Below, in pieces: positions 19,815 through 31,305 of a stretch of DNA of 64,000 bases. The notes below the pieces were generated by a model that was given only the letters and a program-made list of their open reading frames with translations, had not been told where the DNA came from and did not search any database. Numbering within the stretch: the stretch's first letter is position 1; every line of letters starts with the position of its first letter. A program made the position numbers and the translations under genes. This DNA is from Trametes villosa (Eukaryota > Basidiomycota > Agaricomycetes > Polyporales > Polyporaceae). The stretch lies in the NCBI GenBank assembly GCA_002964805.2, contig PUDQ02000112.1:29798-93797 (forward strand), given 5' to 3'.

Positions 19815-22574
19815 TCAAGCGACGGTCGGGAGCCACGGGTGTACGTCCGGTATCCACTTGAGCGTCGCCAGGTCAAACTTTGGGAACTCCCCCAGGTTGG
19901 CGGGGGCGGCACGTTGGAGGCGGTCGCACGTTTGTGCGAGGTTTTGCAAGTACTGCGGCACGGAGAGATAAGTTGGGAAGAAGGGTAAACGAGGAATGCA
20001 GCCTACCTTCACGCGGGCGGGAGCCCAATACCCAAGCCACTCATAGGAAGACTCGCTGAGACGAGTAGAGATGTCCCGAGCGAGTTGGAACGTCGCGGAT
20101 GGAGAGAAGTGCTTGTCCTGTGCAGACATGTTAATCAAGCGCACGCGGTTCAATGATGAGCGTAGCACGCACCAGGAGGAACTCCTTCAGGGCGTTTGGG
20201 AACGCTAACAGATCCGGGACGGGGTCCGCAGGTTCGAGATCGTCGAACTCTGGCCTGAACAGCCATTTGTATCGCTTCAGGAAGTTGATGGTTATCCGGC
20301 GCCAGGGAGAGGTGATGTAGCCCGCGGTGAGCTACGAACGAGTCAGCCCCCAGAAGAGACACTGTGCACAAATTTAGCTTACGACGACGAGTGACGTTGA
20401 TATCATCTGCAATGCGGCCAGATGTTGTGCTTGGGATGTGAGCTCCTTGTATGCGGGGCTATCTAGACTTTCCGTGTTAGCATGGTGATAGTTCGGATGC
20501 TGATTGGCATACCTGGCGGCACTGCTGGTAGAACATCCTCTATACAGCTGATGTGCACGTCAAGAACACGGGCCAGGTACCAGTAGGCTATCGGCTTTTC
20601 CTCCGGGGCATAGAGCTCTTGCTGGAAGCCGGAAGTGATGACTTCTCGAACGGCAGTCAACCGTCCCAGCTGGGCAACTTGGGGAATGGCGGCCAATACT
20701 CGGGCTGTAGGAAGGTCCTGTACAGACACCGTCTGAGGTGAGCACAAAACCAGATGCAGCATAGATGCACTCACATGCGGTCGACATTGGTCCACCTCGT
20801 CGAGCAGCACGTTGTACAGCATGTGCCACTGCAGCACCTCCTTCATGAGATACCGTCTCCGCCTCGGCGGGTTGTACCAACTCGACCGGATGTGCGGAGT
20901 CATAAGCTGCAACCACGGGCGACCTTGAGCGCACACTCGGAATCGGCATGAGAAAGCATACTTTGATGATTCTCCTCTCGATGATGTCCTGCATCGACAC
21001 CACCTGTGGCTGAGGCCCGCTACGCTGCAGGACATCCAGCACGGATGCCCAAGAGTGGCCGATCGTCTCTTGGAAGAGGCGGTCGACCAGCCATGTCGGT
21101 TGGTGTTCGCCGAGTATGAAGTTCCTGTCGTAGAACAGCGACTAAGAATATATAGTTAGGAATGATACGAAAAGTTGTATCGGGAAGGGACCACTGACCT
21201 GTATAAGGGATCTGTGGAAAGGAGGTGCGACACTCCTGCCGAGAGCGAAACGCAGAGATCCCGCCGCCTATATGAAGGCCGTGAGCACACGTCATCGCAG
21301 CGCATATAATCACACTACCTCCCACTTCAGAAGCGATGGCGAGACGACAAGGTCTTGTACCTCTTGCCAGTGGTCGAGGAATGACCCGAGCGCGCTCCAG
21401 CATTCGTCCTGTGAAGGAAGTTCGGTGACGCGGATTGGCATGAAGTTGGGTAACCGGCGCGCGATATATGGGTCCATCGCAAGGTGTGCAGGGGAGTCCG
21501 ATGGCAATGGTTCTTGAGGTGTTGCACGTATTTTGTCCACAAGACCGAGTCCGGCTGCTACGCCGACCCGTACGTTGTTGACGTCCCTCAGGGGATTGGA
21601 CCGGTATAGTTCAAGGATCGTCTGGAAACCTGATTAGCCACCACCCGGTGAAGAAACCGACATCCCTCACCTTGCGCAAGAGTATCCTGTCGCACAGAGC
21701 CGCGACTTGGCTCTCTGAGAGGTCCGACTGTTGTAGCCATTCGCACGCGTTATCCAATATACGCGAGACAACCTCGGCATTGATGCCTTCTAGGAGCGAG
21801 ACGTCGCATTTTTCGCCTTGCCAGTCCTCTCCCTGTCAGCAAGAATTGAGGCGGAGGTCACCATGCGAGAATCTCAGACTGACGTCGTGCACACGGTTTT
21901 TCGAGAGCTCCCGCCACGCAAAGTCGCAGCACTTCAGCAGGCCGAGCATCGCGGCGCGCAGGACGACGGTGATGAGCCATCGCGGGCGCGCGGCGTCTGC
22001 GATCTCGCGCTTGTGCGGCGGGAGGTACTCGGGGTTGATGTCGGGCAGGTGGTGCACGAAGAGGAGGGTGAAGACGCTCTGGGAGAGCGTCTTGCCCGCA
22101 TGCCATTCCATCTGCACAGACGACATGAAAGGGTGTAGATACAGGGCAGTGCCGGGCGCATTCACCTCGCAAGCGAAGCTGCGGTCCAAGATCCAGCACA
22201 CTTCCTCTGGCAGCAGGGGCGCGAGGGGGTCGAACGGCGGTCGGCGCTGCTCGTCCAGGATCATACCGCTGTCTAGACGAGGCTCGCCGATCTGTATTGG
22301 CTGCGGTAAATGACTGTACCGACTCGGTCGGCAGGATGTTCTCACCTCAAAGGCACTCATAGCATCCATGAGCGTGACATTGTCTATGAGGAGCACCTCC
22401 TCCGGCTCCATGTCTTTGCTCCCATCGTGCCAGCAGTCAGTACGACAAGTTTCGGGTTTGAGTAAGTCGCGTACCTTCCCCGCCCGCTACAAACAGCTCC
22501 GTAACGTCTATGAAGTCATCTCCTCCCGGCATCTCGAAGCCATTCTCGTCGTCGTACCCAGTGTAGCCAACCAT
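19815..22574 (-). CDS. NAA35: NatC N-terminal acetyltransferase auxiliary subunit (Mak10/Naa35)
   Basis: Large non-catalytic subunit of the ribosome-associated NatC complex, which acetylates N-termini starting Met-hydrophobic. Thirteen exons on minus: 22475..22574, 22346..22413, 21884..22291, 21671..21832, 21319..21621, 21199..21267, 20962..21141, 20775..20906, 20513..20732, 20383..20462, 20173..20331, 20007..20117 and 19815..19952 (709 aa, usual family length). Landmarks are DAMSAFEIGEPRLDSGM, EVCWILDRSF, EWHAGKTLSQSVFTLLFV and YWYLARVLDVHISCIED. The introns are 42-61 nt; the 42-nt one (20733..20774) keeps the frame open. It shares a 146-bp divergent promoter with the mitochondrial TrpRS gene. 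Confidence 0.88.
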
Positions 22575-22720
22575 AGCGAATAGACCGGAGAGCACCCAGA
22601 GATCCCCAGAGAGATAGCGAGGCAGGTAGATGGAAGCGGTACAGAAGAGAGTTTGTTAGACGCGACGCGACGCGGTGTCCGACGTCGGCGTCATCGCGGG
22701 CGCTGTTCGCGTTCGCGCAC
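22575..22720. promoter_or_regulatory. Divergent promoter between NAA35 and mitochondrial TrpRS
   Basis: Only 146 bp separate the two start codons on opposite strands, so both genes must share this interval. No TATA box is evident on either strand. The TrpRS side is GC-rich. Confidence 0.6.
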
Positions 22721-24155
22721 ATGTCTCTCCTCCACCGGCAGCTCCAGCGTCGAGCCACGCTCGCCTCCACCGCATGTCACGCTCGTCGTAGCACCAAATT
22801 CACCGCGCGCGCGCTCGGGAGCAGCGCCGCCGCACACGAGCAGGCGTCGCCCCCGCGCACGCGTCCGAAAGTCGTGTTTTCTGGTATCCAGCCTACGGGA
22901 ACACCTCATGTACGTTCGCGATTTGGGCCCGGGTGTACGAAGGCTAACGGTGAAGAGCGCAGCTAGGCAACCTCCTAGGGGCTCTGCTGAACTGGGTCAA
23001 GCTGCAACGCGAGGCGGCGCCAGAAGACCAGCTCTTATACTCCATCGTCGGCTGGCATGCGCTCACCTTGCCGCAAGACCCGAAGGCGTTGAGCGCGGCG
23101 CGCAGCGACATGCTCGCTGTGCTCCTCGCGATGGGCCTTGACCCGAAGCGGTCTATCATCTTCCACCAGGACGAGGTGAGGCGTGCGTATATGCTGTTAG
23201 TTCTGTAAAGCTTATTATCCTGCACCCTTCTCTAGAATCTACATCATGTAGAGCTGGCGTGGATCTTGAACTGCATCACGCCTATGGGGAAGTTGAGGCG
23301 CATGACTACTTGGAAGGTACCACTTCCGCATACACTTGTCCTTCAGACCAACTCACACTTATGAAGTCTAGACTGGCAGCTTCGCGAAACGCACGCGATG
23401 ACTCCGAAGTCGACGAGTCGCTTCTCAATGCGGGCCTCTTCACATATCCCGTTCTACAGGCCGCTGACATCCTGGCCTATCGGTGCGTCCCAAGCAGCTT
23501 CTCCGGGCCCATTGCTGATCGAGCGGTAGTGCGACACATGTGCCGGTAGGCGAAGACCAGCAGCAGCACATCGAACTGTGCCGAGACCTCGCAGACAGCT
23601 TCAACCGGACATTCAAGGGAAAACGGTCCCTCTTTCCGCTCCCGCAACATGTCATCAGTGAGTATGCCAGCGCACTCCACACGTACTCAACTAAACCTCC
23701 CTGTAGCAACGTCCTGCCGCGTACTCTCGCTCAAGGACCCGTCGTCGAAGATGTCCAAGTCCTCCCCGGACCTCAACTCGCGCATCCTCCTCACCGACAC
23801 GCCCGCGCAGGTGAGCGCCAAGATCCGCGGCGCGGTCACGGACTCGACGCGCGGGGTCACGTACGACCCCAACGCGCGCCCTGGTGTCGCGAACCTCGTC
23901 GACATCTTCGCGGCGTGCACGGGCGCAGAGCCCTCTGATATTGCGGGGCGCTATGTCGATAGAGGGCATGCTGACTTAAAGGCGGACGTGGCGGATGCGG
24001 TCGAGGAGCTCATCAAGGGCCCGAGGGCGGAGTTTGAGCGGCTCCGGGGCGAGAGGGAATACCTGGCTAGCGTCGCACGGGATGGTGCTGAGAAGGCGAG
24101 GCAGCTGTCGGAGGGGACGATACGCGAGGTTAGGACTCGTATCGGCCTGGTTTGA
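22721..24155 (+). CDS. WARS2: Mitochondrial tryptophanyl-tRNA synthetase
   Basis: Class I aminoacyl-tRNA synthetase that charges mitochondrial tRNA-Trp (yeast MSW1). Six exons: 22721..22909, 22963..23175, 23236..23316, 23367..23482, 23530..23657 and 23707..24155 (391 aa). A basic, Ser/Ala-rich N-terminus ([18 protein letters not shown]) fits a mitochondrial presequence. The HIGH-like PHLGN spans the first splice site at residues 62-66, and KMSKS is at 257-261. [10 protein letters not shown] and [10 protein letters not shown] are further TrpRS signatures. All introns are GT-AG, 47-60 nt. The acceptor of exon 4 (ATGAAG) has a weak pyrimidine tract, but only it keeps the frame. Confidence 0.92.
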
Positions 24156-24313
24156 GTAGCCGCCTCGTAGTGGTTATCGGCAATGGTACAGCATACATAG
24201 ACACATTATAATGACACCCGACTCATACAGCTAAACTACATGGATTTGTGCCCACGGGCGGCGGCGTCGGCATTCGTACAACCCTCGCAACGGCACTTGG
24301 TCCGACAGCCTGG

Positions 24314-25090
24314 TCAGCAAGTCCCAACCATCCCCCTCGGGTCATTCACCTCCGCCCCGCCCAACGAGCCCATCTCCGCCAACGTCCCCGCAAACAGCTC
24401 ATTGAACGCCTGCTCCAGCCCCAACCTCTGCAGCGTAATCTCCACACTCCCCTCCCCCCTCGTATCCAGGCCCTCCAACCACTCCTCCAGCCCGTCCGCC
24501 CCAGAAATCAACAAGCTCCGCAAACGCGTGCGCTCCGTCTGGCTCATCGGCGTAGCGCGCGCGCCCTCGGGCAGCACCGCCTCCACCCCGGTGCACTCCT
24601 CGGGGTCCCACGCTTGCGCGCGGAGGACGGCGAGCCAGGCCTGGTCGAGGTCGCCGAGCCAGGCGAGGAGGAGCGGGAGCGTCTCGGTGTCGGGGGTGTA
24701 CCCCGGGACGGACTGGAGGACTTCGCCGGTGAGGCGCAGGAGGAGCGTTGTGCGGAGGGGCGCGGAGGGCTCGATGGGCGGGATTTGGAGGATGAGGGAG
24801 AGGAGGCGGTGCGTTGCCTCGAGGTATGCCTGGAGTGTGGAGAGGGGTGTGGTCGGATCCGACCTGCAGGAACACATTGAACATCAGCGCTGTCTCAATG
24901 TTCGCTGGGATTGGACTTGCCGCTTCTTGAAGTTCCTGGTGACCTCCAGGAATTGATCCTCAAGGTAATCGACGAGTTTTCTCTCTTGTGCCGCGGTGAG
25001 AGGGCGCACGGATTGAGGTGCAGCCGCATCCTCTCCGGAAGAGGAACCGGGAGCGGTAGCTTGCTCTGGTGTTTGCACTGCCGTAGGCAT
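24314..25090 (-). CDS. Conserved-looking hypothetical protein, 239 aa
   Basis: Two exons on minus, 24921..25090 and 24314..24863. I do not recognise the family. After a low-complexity start (MPTAVQTPEQ...), residues 35-200 are predicted helical with regular Leu spacing (LVDYLEDQFLEVTRNF, AYLEATHRLLSLILQIPP, LLLAWLGDLDQAWLAVL). No transmembrane segment or signal peptide is seen. The single intron (24864..24920) appears to use a GC donor, GCAAGT, which joins KKR to SDPTTPL. A nearby GT would put exon 2 into a Pro/Arg-rich frame with no sensible pattern. It ends about 160 bp from the convergent TrpRS gene. Confidence 0.6.
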
Positions 25091-25657
25091 TAATGCGTAG
25101 GCCCCCTGCTGGCAGGTCCTGGTAGAGTGGACTTCAATGCCTACTATATTCTTCAAGTTAGCTATACTCGGTTGACAGCAGAGATTTACCACTCACTGCG
25201 AAGCGGCCAGTAGGTGTAGGTTCAGCTGCTATGACGCCATAGTAAGTTAGGAGGTTTACAATCAGCTCCTTATCCCCAAAAGTGCCGCCAGGAGGCTTAC
25301 AAGTTGCAATCCTGAGAAATCTGTCGGATAGTAGTTGTCGCTAGTATGCTGTACGGTTTGTGCGGATGAGAGTTGTGGGTCCGCGGCCGAGACGGCAGAC
25401 TCGTAAGAACGTTCCGCATCGTGGGAACGTCTCATCGCCCAAAGGTTCTACTTACCGGCACCCCCGCGCTTGTACGATTAGCTATGGTTTGGATATGGTC
25501 GACCTTCAAGCTCTTGTACCCAAGAAACCTGATGATCCAGCCAACCAGTCATTCAGAGTGAGGATGTCCGTCTATTGATACACTGGTATTATGGTAGAGT
25601 AGTGGGAGTCGTCTGTGTGGTGTTCGGGACACTCCAGGTTCGATGCTAGCGCCGTGT
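25091..25657. other. Intergenic region
   Basis: 567 bp between the 239-aa gene and the proline-rich protein gene. No exon or RNA gene is seen. Confidence 0.4.
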
Positions 25658-26272
25658 TCACGCCAGCTCCTGCTCCTCCCTCGCCAAAACCCCTTCCTCG
25701 CGGGCCTTCGCCTTCACCACCTTCGTCATCTTCGTCTTCGACGAGTGCTTCTTCTGCGCGTCCTTGTTCGGCTTCGGCGTCACCGCAGGCCTCGGCAGCG
25801 CCGTCGTCGCGAACACCGGCGGCGTCACGGTGGGTGGCGGAGGGATGGCGACGGGAGGCGGCGGCGGCGGTGCCGGGGCCGCGAAGGGCTTCGGGGCCGA
25901 GTACGCGCTGACGTTCGAGAGGTAGTTCACGTTCCCGTCGGCGTCGTCGGCGCGCCGCTTGCGCATGTGGAGCCAGGAGTCGTCCGACCGGTCGGCGAGG
26001 AACTTCGCGTACGGCACGAGACGGCGCGGCGCGTTGGCTGAGTTGGCTTCAGGGCGTGAGGCGACAAGCAGGTCCGGGGAGATGTCCTGGCGGCGGTCCT
26101 GGACGGAGTATTGTCGCCCGAGCAGAGAACCAGGCTCGGATGAGGCGGGGACCAGGGGGATGGAAGAAAGCCCAGGCAAGTGGTCGAGCTCCGGGATGGG
26201 GCCGAAGGGACGAGCGGACACCAGAGGAGTGAACGAGACAGAGAGCCCGAGGATTATGTAGTTGAGTAACAT
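25658..26272 (-). CDS. Putative secreted proline-rich protein with dibasic sites
   Basis: Intronless frame of 204 aa from the ATG at 26272; the frame is open further upstream to 26470. The chosen start gives a good signal peptide (MLLNYIILGLSVSFTPLVSA). Downstream lie a basic cluster (MRKRRADD near residue 105) that resembles a Kex2 processing site, a poly-proline tract (APAPPPPPPVAIPPPP) and a Lys-rich end (KKHSSKTKMTKVVKAKAREE). No enzyme domain is seen. It could be a secreted or wall-associated protein, or a fortuitous frame in GC-rich DNA. No homologue comes to mind. Confidence 0.45.
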   Translation of the reverse strand: MLLNYIILGLSVSFTPLVSARPFGPIPELDHLPGLSSIPLVPASSEPGSLLGRQYSVQDRRQDISPDLLVASRPEANSANAPRRLVPYAKFLADRSDDSWLHMRKRRADDADGNVNYLSNVSAYSAPKPFAAPAPPPPPPVAIPPPPTVTPPVFATTALPRPAVTPKPNKDAQKKHSSKTKMTKVVKAKAREEGVLAREEQELA

Positions 26273-26568
26273 TATAGGGGTAGTGATGTGCGTCGTAAAG
26301 TCGTCAAGACGGGGTGAGCTGGACCAGCCTAGCAGGAGAAGTAGCCGTGAAGGAGGACTTTGGGCGAGAAGCGGGCGAGTGTGTGGTAGGAGGGGAAGGC
26401 GGAGGCCGGCGGTCGCGAGTACTTGAACTTGGTTCGACAGCCGACCAAAGAGAGGCAAATAGGCGCACACGTGACTCCCTCCTCAACTCGAGCAAACCCG
26501 CGGTGAGCGTCGATTAGAGAGCCCTTACCGCACGAAGATCTGCTTGTACGGCCCTGAAATATGGCAAG

Positions 26569-29000
26569 TCAGCAACGGAGTGCATAGGAGGGACAGGAAG
26601 ACTTGCCATCGCGGTGGAAGAACTTCTCGGTTTTCCGGGCCTCTCGTTGTGCACCGAACTCGTCGTCCATCGGCGCACGCCGCTCCATCACGTTCTTCCG
26701 CGCCGCCCTCGTAGGGTTCGGCGCGTTGATCCTCATCTGGTGCAGCACCTCGAGACACCAGTCCATCGCCCGCTCCGTGAGGCGGCGCAGGTCGAACGCC
26801 AGGCCCTGGTCCGGGAACGCGACGGAGAAGCGGTAGCTGTACCAGAGGTACAGCACGATCACCTTGTGCACGGTCTCCAGCTTCGCGAGCGCGGACACGA
26901 TGGCGGGCGCGTCGCAGTCGATCGAGTCATCCTCCATCATCACGAGGACGCTGTTCAGGTTCTTGAGGATGTTCGCGCGGTGCAGGGCGGCCTCGAGCGA
27001 GATCCGGAACTTCTCGCGATGGATCTCCAGGATCGCCTGCGCGCCGCGCACCGAGTTCTCGTCGCGCCAGGGGCAGGGAGCGTTCTGGGCCAAGAGCCGG
27101 TTTTCGACTGAGAGGCAGTCTATGAACTGGTCGATGAAGCGGAAGCAGGTGTCCAGATCATTTACGGCGTGATACTCCATGCGTGGGTGCAGCTTCGAGA
27201 CGTAGACGAAGACGTCGGCTACCGTGCCCTGGGAGAAGCCTGGAGGGAGCGCACGGACGACGCGGAAGAAGTTCGGGAGCCCCATGGAGATGCGCGCGTA
27301 GCGGATGGGTTCATACGGCGCGGCGAGGGCTTTGCGGACAATCTCGAGGTCGTTGGGATGGAGGGTAGTTACAACGCCACCAGGTGAGTCGTCCCCGTGA
27401 AGCCCAAAGCGTCCGGCGCGACCTGCGATCTGCTTGATTTGCGAGCTCGACATGACCTTCATGCGGCCACCGTCGAACTTGGCTACAGCCTCGAAAACTA
27501 CGCGCTTGATTTTCCTACCACGCTTTCAGTGAGGCACTCGACGAGGACATGGGACAGTACTCACAGGTTCAGTCCCATGCCGATAGCGTCACTGCCAACT
27601 AGCACGTCGTAGTCGCTATTGGGGTCGTTGAAGAGGGCGGCCTGCTCGCTGCGGATTTCCGGTGGCAAACGACCGTACGCAAGCGCACAGCGCATCTTCT
27701 TCTGCTCCTCGATGCGACTCTTCATGCCGAATATGCCAGTCCTCGAGAACGCGACGACACAGTCACCCTTCTGGACGCGGCTGAGGTCGCCGCCTAGACT
27801 CTCGTCCGCGACGACGAGAGGCGTCAGACGCTCGTACCGGTTGATCTCGAGCGAGTCGCCCAAGTCGCGCACAAGAGCCTCGATGACCGGTATGGCGGAC
27901 TCCTCACCACACAGGTGGATCTCCGCCGCATTGAGGCCGAGCACCGCGGACGTCCACGCGCCGCCACGGGCGCTGTCCGCAATGAGCTGAATCTCGTCGA
28001 TGACGGCCACGTCCCAGGTATCCAGGTGGGGCGTCATCTCGACGGTGCAGCTGAGCAGCGACGCGGCCTCGTCCACGATCTTCTGCTCCTCGCCAGTGAC
28101 CATGTTGCACGGCCGCGCATACTTCGGGTTGCCCTGCTTCGTCACCACGACGCTCTTCCCGGTCACCGCCGCCTCGCCCAGGTCGATGTTGCTCTGCGAG
28201 TCGGGCTCGTCTTCGGGTTCCGGGTCGACGCCGAGCGGAACGATCTGGCCCTTGTTGAGCCGGTCGAAGATCTCGTAGGCGAGCAGACGCAGCGGGCCAG
28301 CGTAGATGCCACGCTTCGCGGCTGCGAGGGCGCGGAGCGCGTTGTGCGTCTTCCCGCTGTTCGTGGGGCCAACGTGCATGATGAACTTTCGTGGGCGAGA
28401 GCGGCGCGTCAGTGCGTACTCCCAGGCGTTGGAGGAGAGGTCAGCGGCGCGGAAGAGGGCTTGCATTGTCGACACGACTTCCGGGGGGACCGTCTTCTCC
28501 AGGCGCGCTTGTCCAGCAGGATGGCTGGCCCACTCGAAGAGAACCTTGTTGTAGTGTTGTTCCACGGGACGTAGCTCCTTCGTCGAGACGTCGTACGCGA
28601 TGCGCTCCAGCTGCGCCTCCGAGTAATTCAAGTCCTCGAAGACTGTGCCATCTTCCAGGGCGTCGATGTATGCCTGGAGGAGCGGCCGGGTATGCTCCTT
28701 CGGGATGCCAAAGCGGACAAGGCGGTCCACGACTCGGCCGCGGAATGCGGTCAGCCAGTTCTGCGCATTGTCGGCAAAGTACGCTGGGACGTTGGCAGCG
28801 GTCGTCTTCCCTTTCCTGAGCTTGATTTCCTCTTTCGAGTAAATAGGTTCTCTTGGCCTGGGCACGAACGTCTTGTTTTTCGTGAAGGGAGTTGGAGCTT
28901 TCCCGGAGCGCGACCGGATGAGCAGGTGGGGGATAGCAGCAAGGGGGCGGTGGAGGTTATGTCGGCATTGCGTTCGGAGTAGCTGGGGTACGCGAATCAT
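26569..29000 (-). CDS. SUV3: Mitochondrial ATP-dependent RNA helicase SUV3
   Basis: Helicase of the mitochondrial RNA degradosome, partner of a 3'-5' exoribonuclease. Exons on minus 27565..29000 and 26569..27514 (793 aa). The basic N-terminus (MIRVPQLLRTQCRHNLHRPL) fits mitochondrial import. Motif I is GPTNSGKT at residues 211-218, motif II is DEIQ at 335-338 and motif VI is QIAGRAGR near 513. SDAIGMGLNLKIKRVVF spans the intron, and an SUV3-specific C-terminal helical region follows. The 3' end is uncertain. The frame closes at 26569, but a GC-AG intron (26554..26606, donor GCAAGT) would swap the last 11 residues for GPYKQIFVR and end the gene at 26525. It is divergent from mS33. Confidence 0.9.
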
Positions 29001-29362
29001 AGGCGCAAATGGTCCAGCTAGACATGCCGCAAGAATCAGCTTCACAGTTACAACGAATTCGAATGAGAACAGGAATGAACGCACCAGGGAGACCTTTGTT
29101 CAGCAACTCTCCACTGATCCCTCCAGTGCTCAGTATGTCCCCAGATTGTGGCAGAAGACGAAGAGACAAGAAAAAGAGGCCGAGCAGGACGTGATCGAAG
29201 GCTTCAATAAGCGCCGACGCGTTTACGAGCATTTACGCGCGTTGTTGACGCTTGTTAGGATCCAAAGCCTTCGCCTTCCCCATTCGGATCCCGCATACCT
29301 GCCTCCTACCTCCTCCTCCTCGACGTCCCGGTCACCCCACCCCAGGTGATTCTAGGCAAAAC
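29001..29362. promoter_or_regulatory. Divergent promoter region of SUV3 and mS33
   Basis: 362 bp between the start codons of two mitochondrial-protein genes on opposite strands. No TATA box is clear. A polypyrimidine stretch (about 29300-29335) precedes the mS33 start, which is common in basidiomycete core promoters. Confidence 0.5.
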
Positions 29363-29738
29363 ATGGCCTCAGTCGCCCCCTCACGCCTAGCGGTGCTCAC
29401 CCGTCTCCGGTGCGAGATCTTCCAAACCGCGTACAACCCCACGTCCGTACGCACCGGCGCGAAGTACCTGCGCGCGCGCCTCCGGGGACCCTCCATGATC
29501 CAGTACTACCCCGAGGAGCTCACCGTGGCGAAGTTCAACCGCATGCCTGGTAACTTCAAGGTCCAGAACTGGGAAGAATACCAGCGCCTTGCTGATGTGG
29601 AGGAGAAGAAGCGGAGAGGGAAGGGTGCGCCGAGGAAGGCCAAGACGCAAGGTTCGCCCTGTATTTTTCTTCTCGTGGTATCCTGTGGTATTGATGTCTT
29701 CTACAGCGGAGAGTCGGAGGATGTCCCGCAAGCGGTAG
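29363..29738 (+). CDS. MRPS33: Mitochondrial small-subunit ribosomal protein mS33
   Basis: Component of the mitochondrial 37S/28S ribosomal subunit (yeast RSM27 family). Exons 29363..29651 and 29707..29738 (106 aa, normal for the family). Visible are RLAVLTRLRCEIFQTAYNPT near the start, LRARLRGPSMIQYYP in the middle and a basic Lys/Arg-rich tail (KKRRGKGAPRKAKTQ) that continues after splicing as AESRRMSRKR. The donor GTTCGC is weak. Without splicing the frame runs on for about 100 residues of unrelated sequence, so the spliced form is preferred. Confidence 0.85.
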
Positions 29739-31305
29739 TCTCCGTCGCATTCGGCTCGCCATTACCCAGATATATAGATCTATTCCTAATGCCGCATCAC
29801 CACCCTTTGCCCTGCACGTTGTTCGCACGTCGGCGTACCGCAACTCGGCGTCATATCTCGTCCTATGTGGTGCAACGTGCCTTCGATTCCTCGCTGCTTT
29901 CACAGCTCAGCCCTTTGTCAGGAGGGTCCCAGAAACACAGCCTACTTCACGTACTACGTGCCAATCCCGCCCTTTGCGTAGGGATATCAGTACTTATTGG
30001 AATCCTTCATTGGGTGAAAACGAATGTGTATCTGCCGTTGCATTGGATTTAAACCTCGTGCAGGCCCTACTAAGGAATGTTGGATATGTATTCAATGGTC
30101 GTAGACGTTGTGACATTGAAACGATCGCACTTACATGCGAGGAGGCCAAGGGCGCTAACCCGCAATCCGTTCATGGAGCGCTTATGAGGGCCACGTGGCC
30201 GTAGTGGCTGCTACAAAAGCGCGTCTGCAGTTTTCGTCCGCTCGATGTTTCCTTCCTCCTCCTTCCTCCCGCAACGAAGACGTGTAGTTCCATGTGTATG
30301 GTGAGTATTTGCTGCATACTATCACCGTGATGAGAACGATGCCGCCCCAGTCGTAGCCTAAGGCTGTGACGAGAAGGCAACGCAATAGCCAAACAATTTG
30401 CACCTCTGAACTTCTCTGTGCTGCTCAGTTTTGTGAATGAACCTGTTGCTAATACTGTCTTCGCAGATTACTTGATAGCGGATAATAAATGACTTTGTAG
30501 TACCGAAATCGCGAGATACCCGGAACAGAGGGTGTTGAAGTTGTCACGCTCGGGTTGAGCCATGGGCGTGTCTGGATACCACTGGTGAGTCTCGCCTGTC
30601 CTCCCCCCTTCCGCCAGGCTTGTGCTGGTCTGCTTCTTCGGATGATCCCCAACCGAATGCAATTAGGAAGTGCCGTCTGATAGTCGCCTCTTCGGAGGTT
30701 GGCGTTTGTCGAGACGCGGTTCTCTGATCCCTTTTTGACTCTTTGCGCATGAGTCGAAGCTTACCCGTCGACATTCATCATAGGTTTTGACCGGCCCTGC
30801 AACGTCGGTACGCTGTCGGGATAGCTCACATCCTTCATGTTCTAGAGGGCGACAAGAGACCAATCGCGAGGTTGCTCGTGGGGACACACTGACCTTGTAG
30901 TTGACTTCTGTAGAACCCTGCGCATATTGTAGTAGTCCTACGTACTACATAGACACCATCAATATAACTACTGTTCTATTTATGTTGAATGAACGTATGC
31001 TTGATTAGCGGGTCCCTCGCATTGCGCAAGGCCTCTGACGTTGCAACGCATACACTCTACAAAGTGAAAGCACTTGTCGAAGTCAAATGAAGTGCTACTC
31101 AGCCCTTCAGAATCAAAGCTTCACAGCCAGCACGCTGGACTAAGTAGTCGGCTTAAGTGAGTAAAGCCAGATTCAAGTGAAAAGCTAAGTGAGATTGTTA
31201 ACCGCCTTAATGGGCGCTAACTCAGATAATCCACTCTACCCTTGACCACGACCACGACAGCGACGGCGGTATCTAGAGCGACATCCGCGACGACGACGAC
31301 CCCCG
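29739..31305. other. Intergenic region upstream of the intersectin-like gene
   Basis: About 1.6 kb, lower in GC than its surroundings. No supported exon, tRNA or repeat. It probably contains the promoter and leader of the large gene at 31306. Confidence 0.5.
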
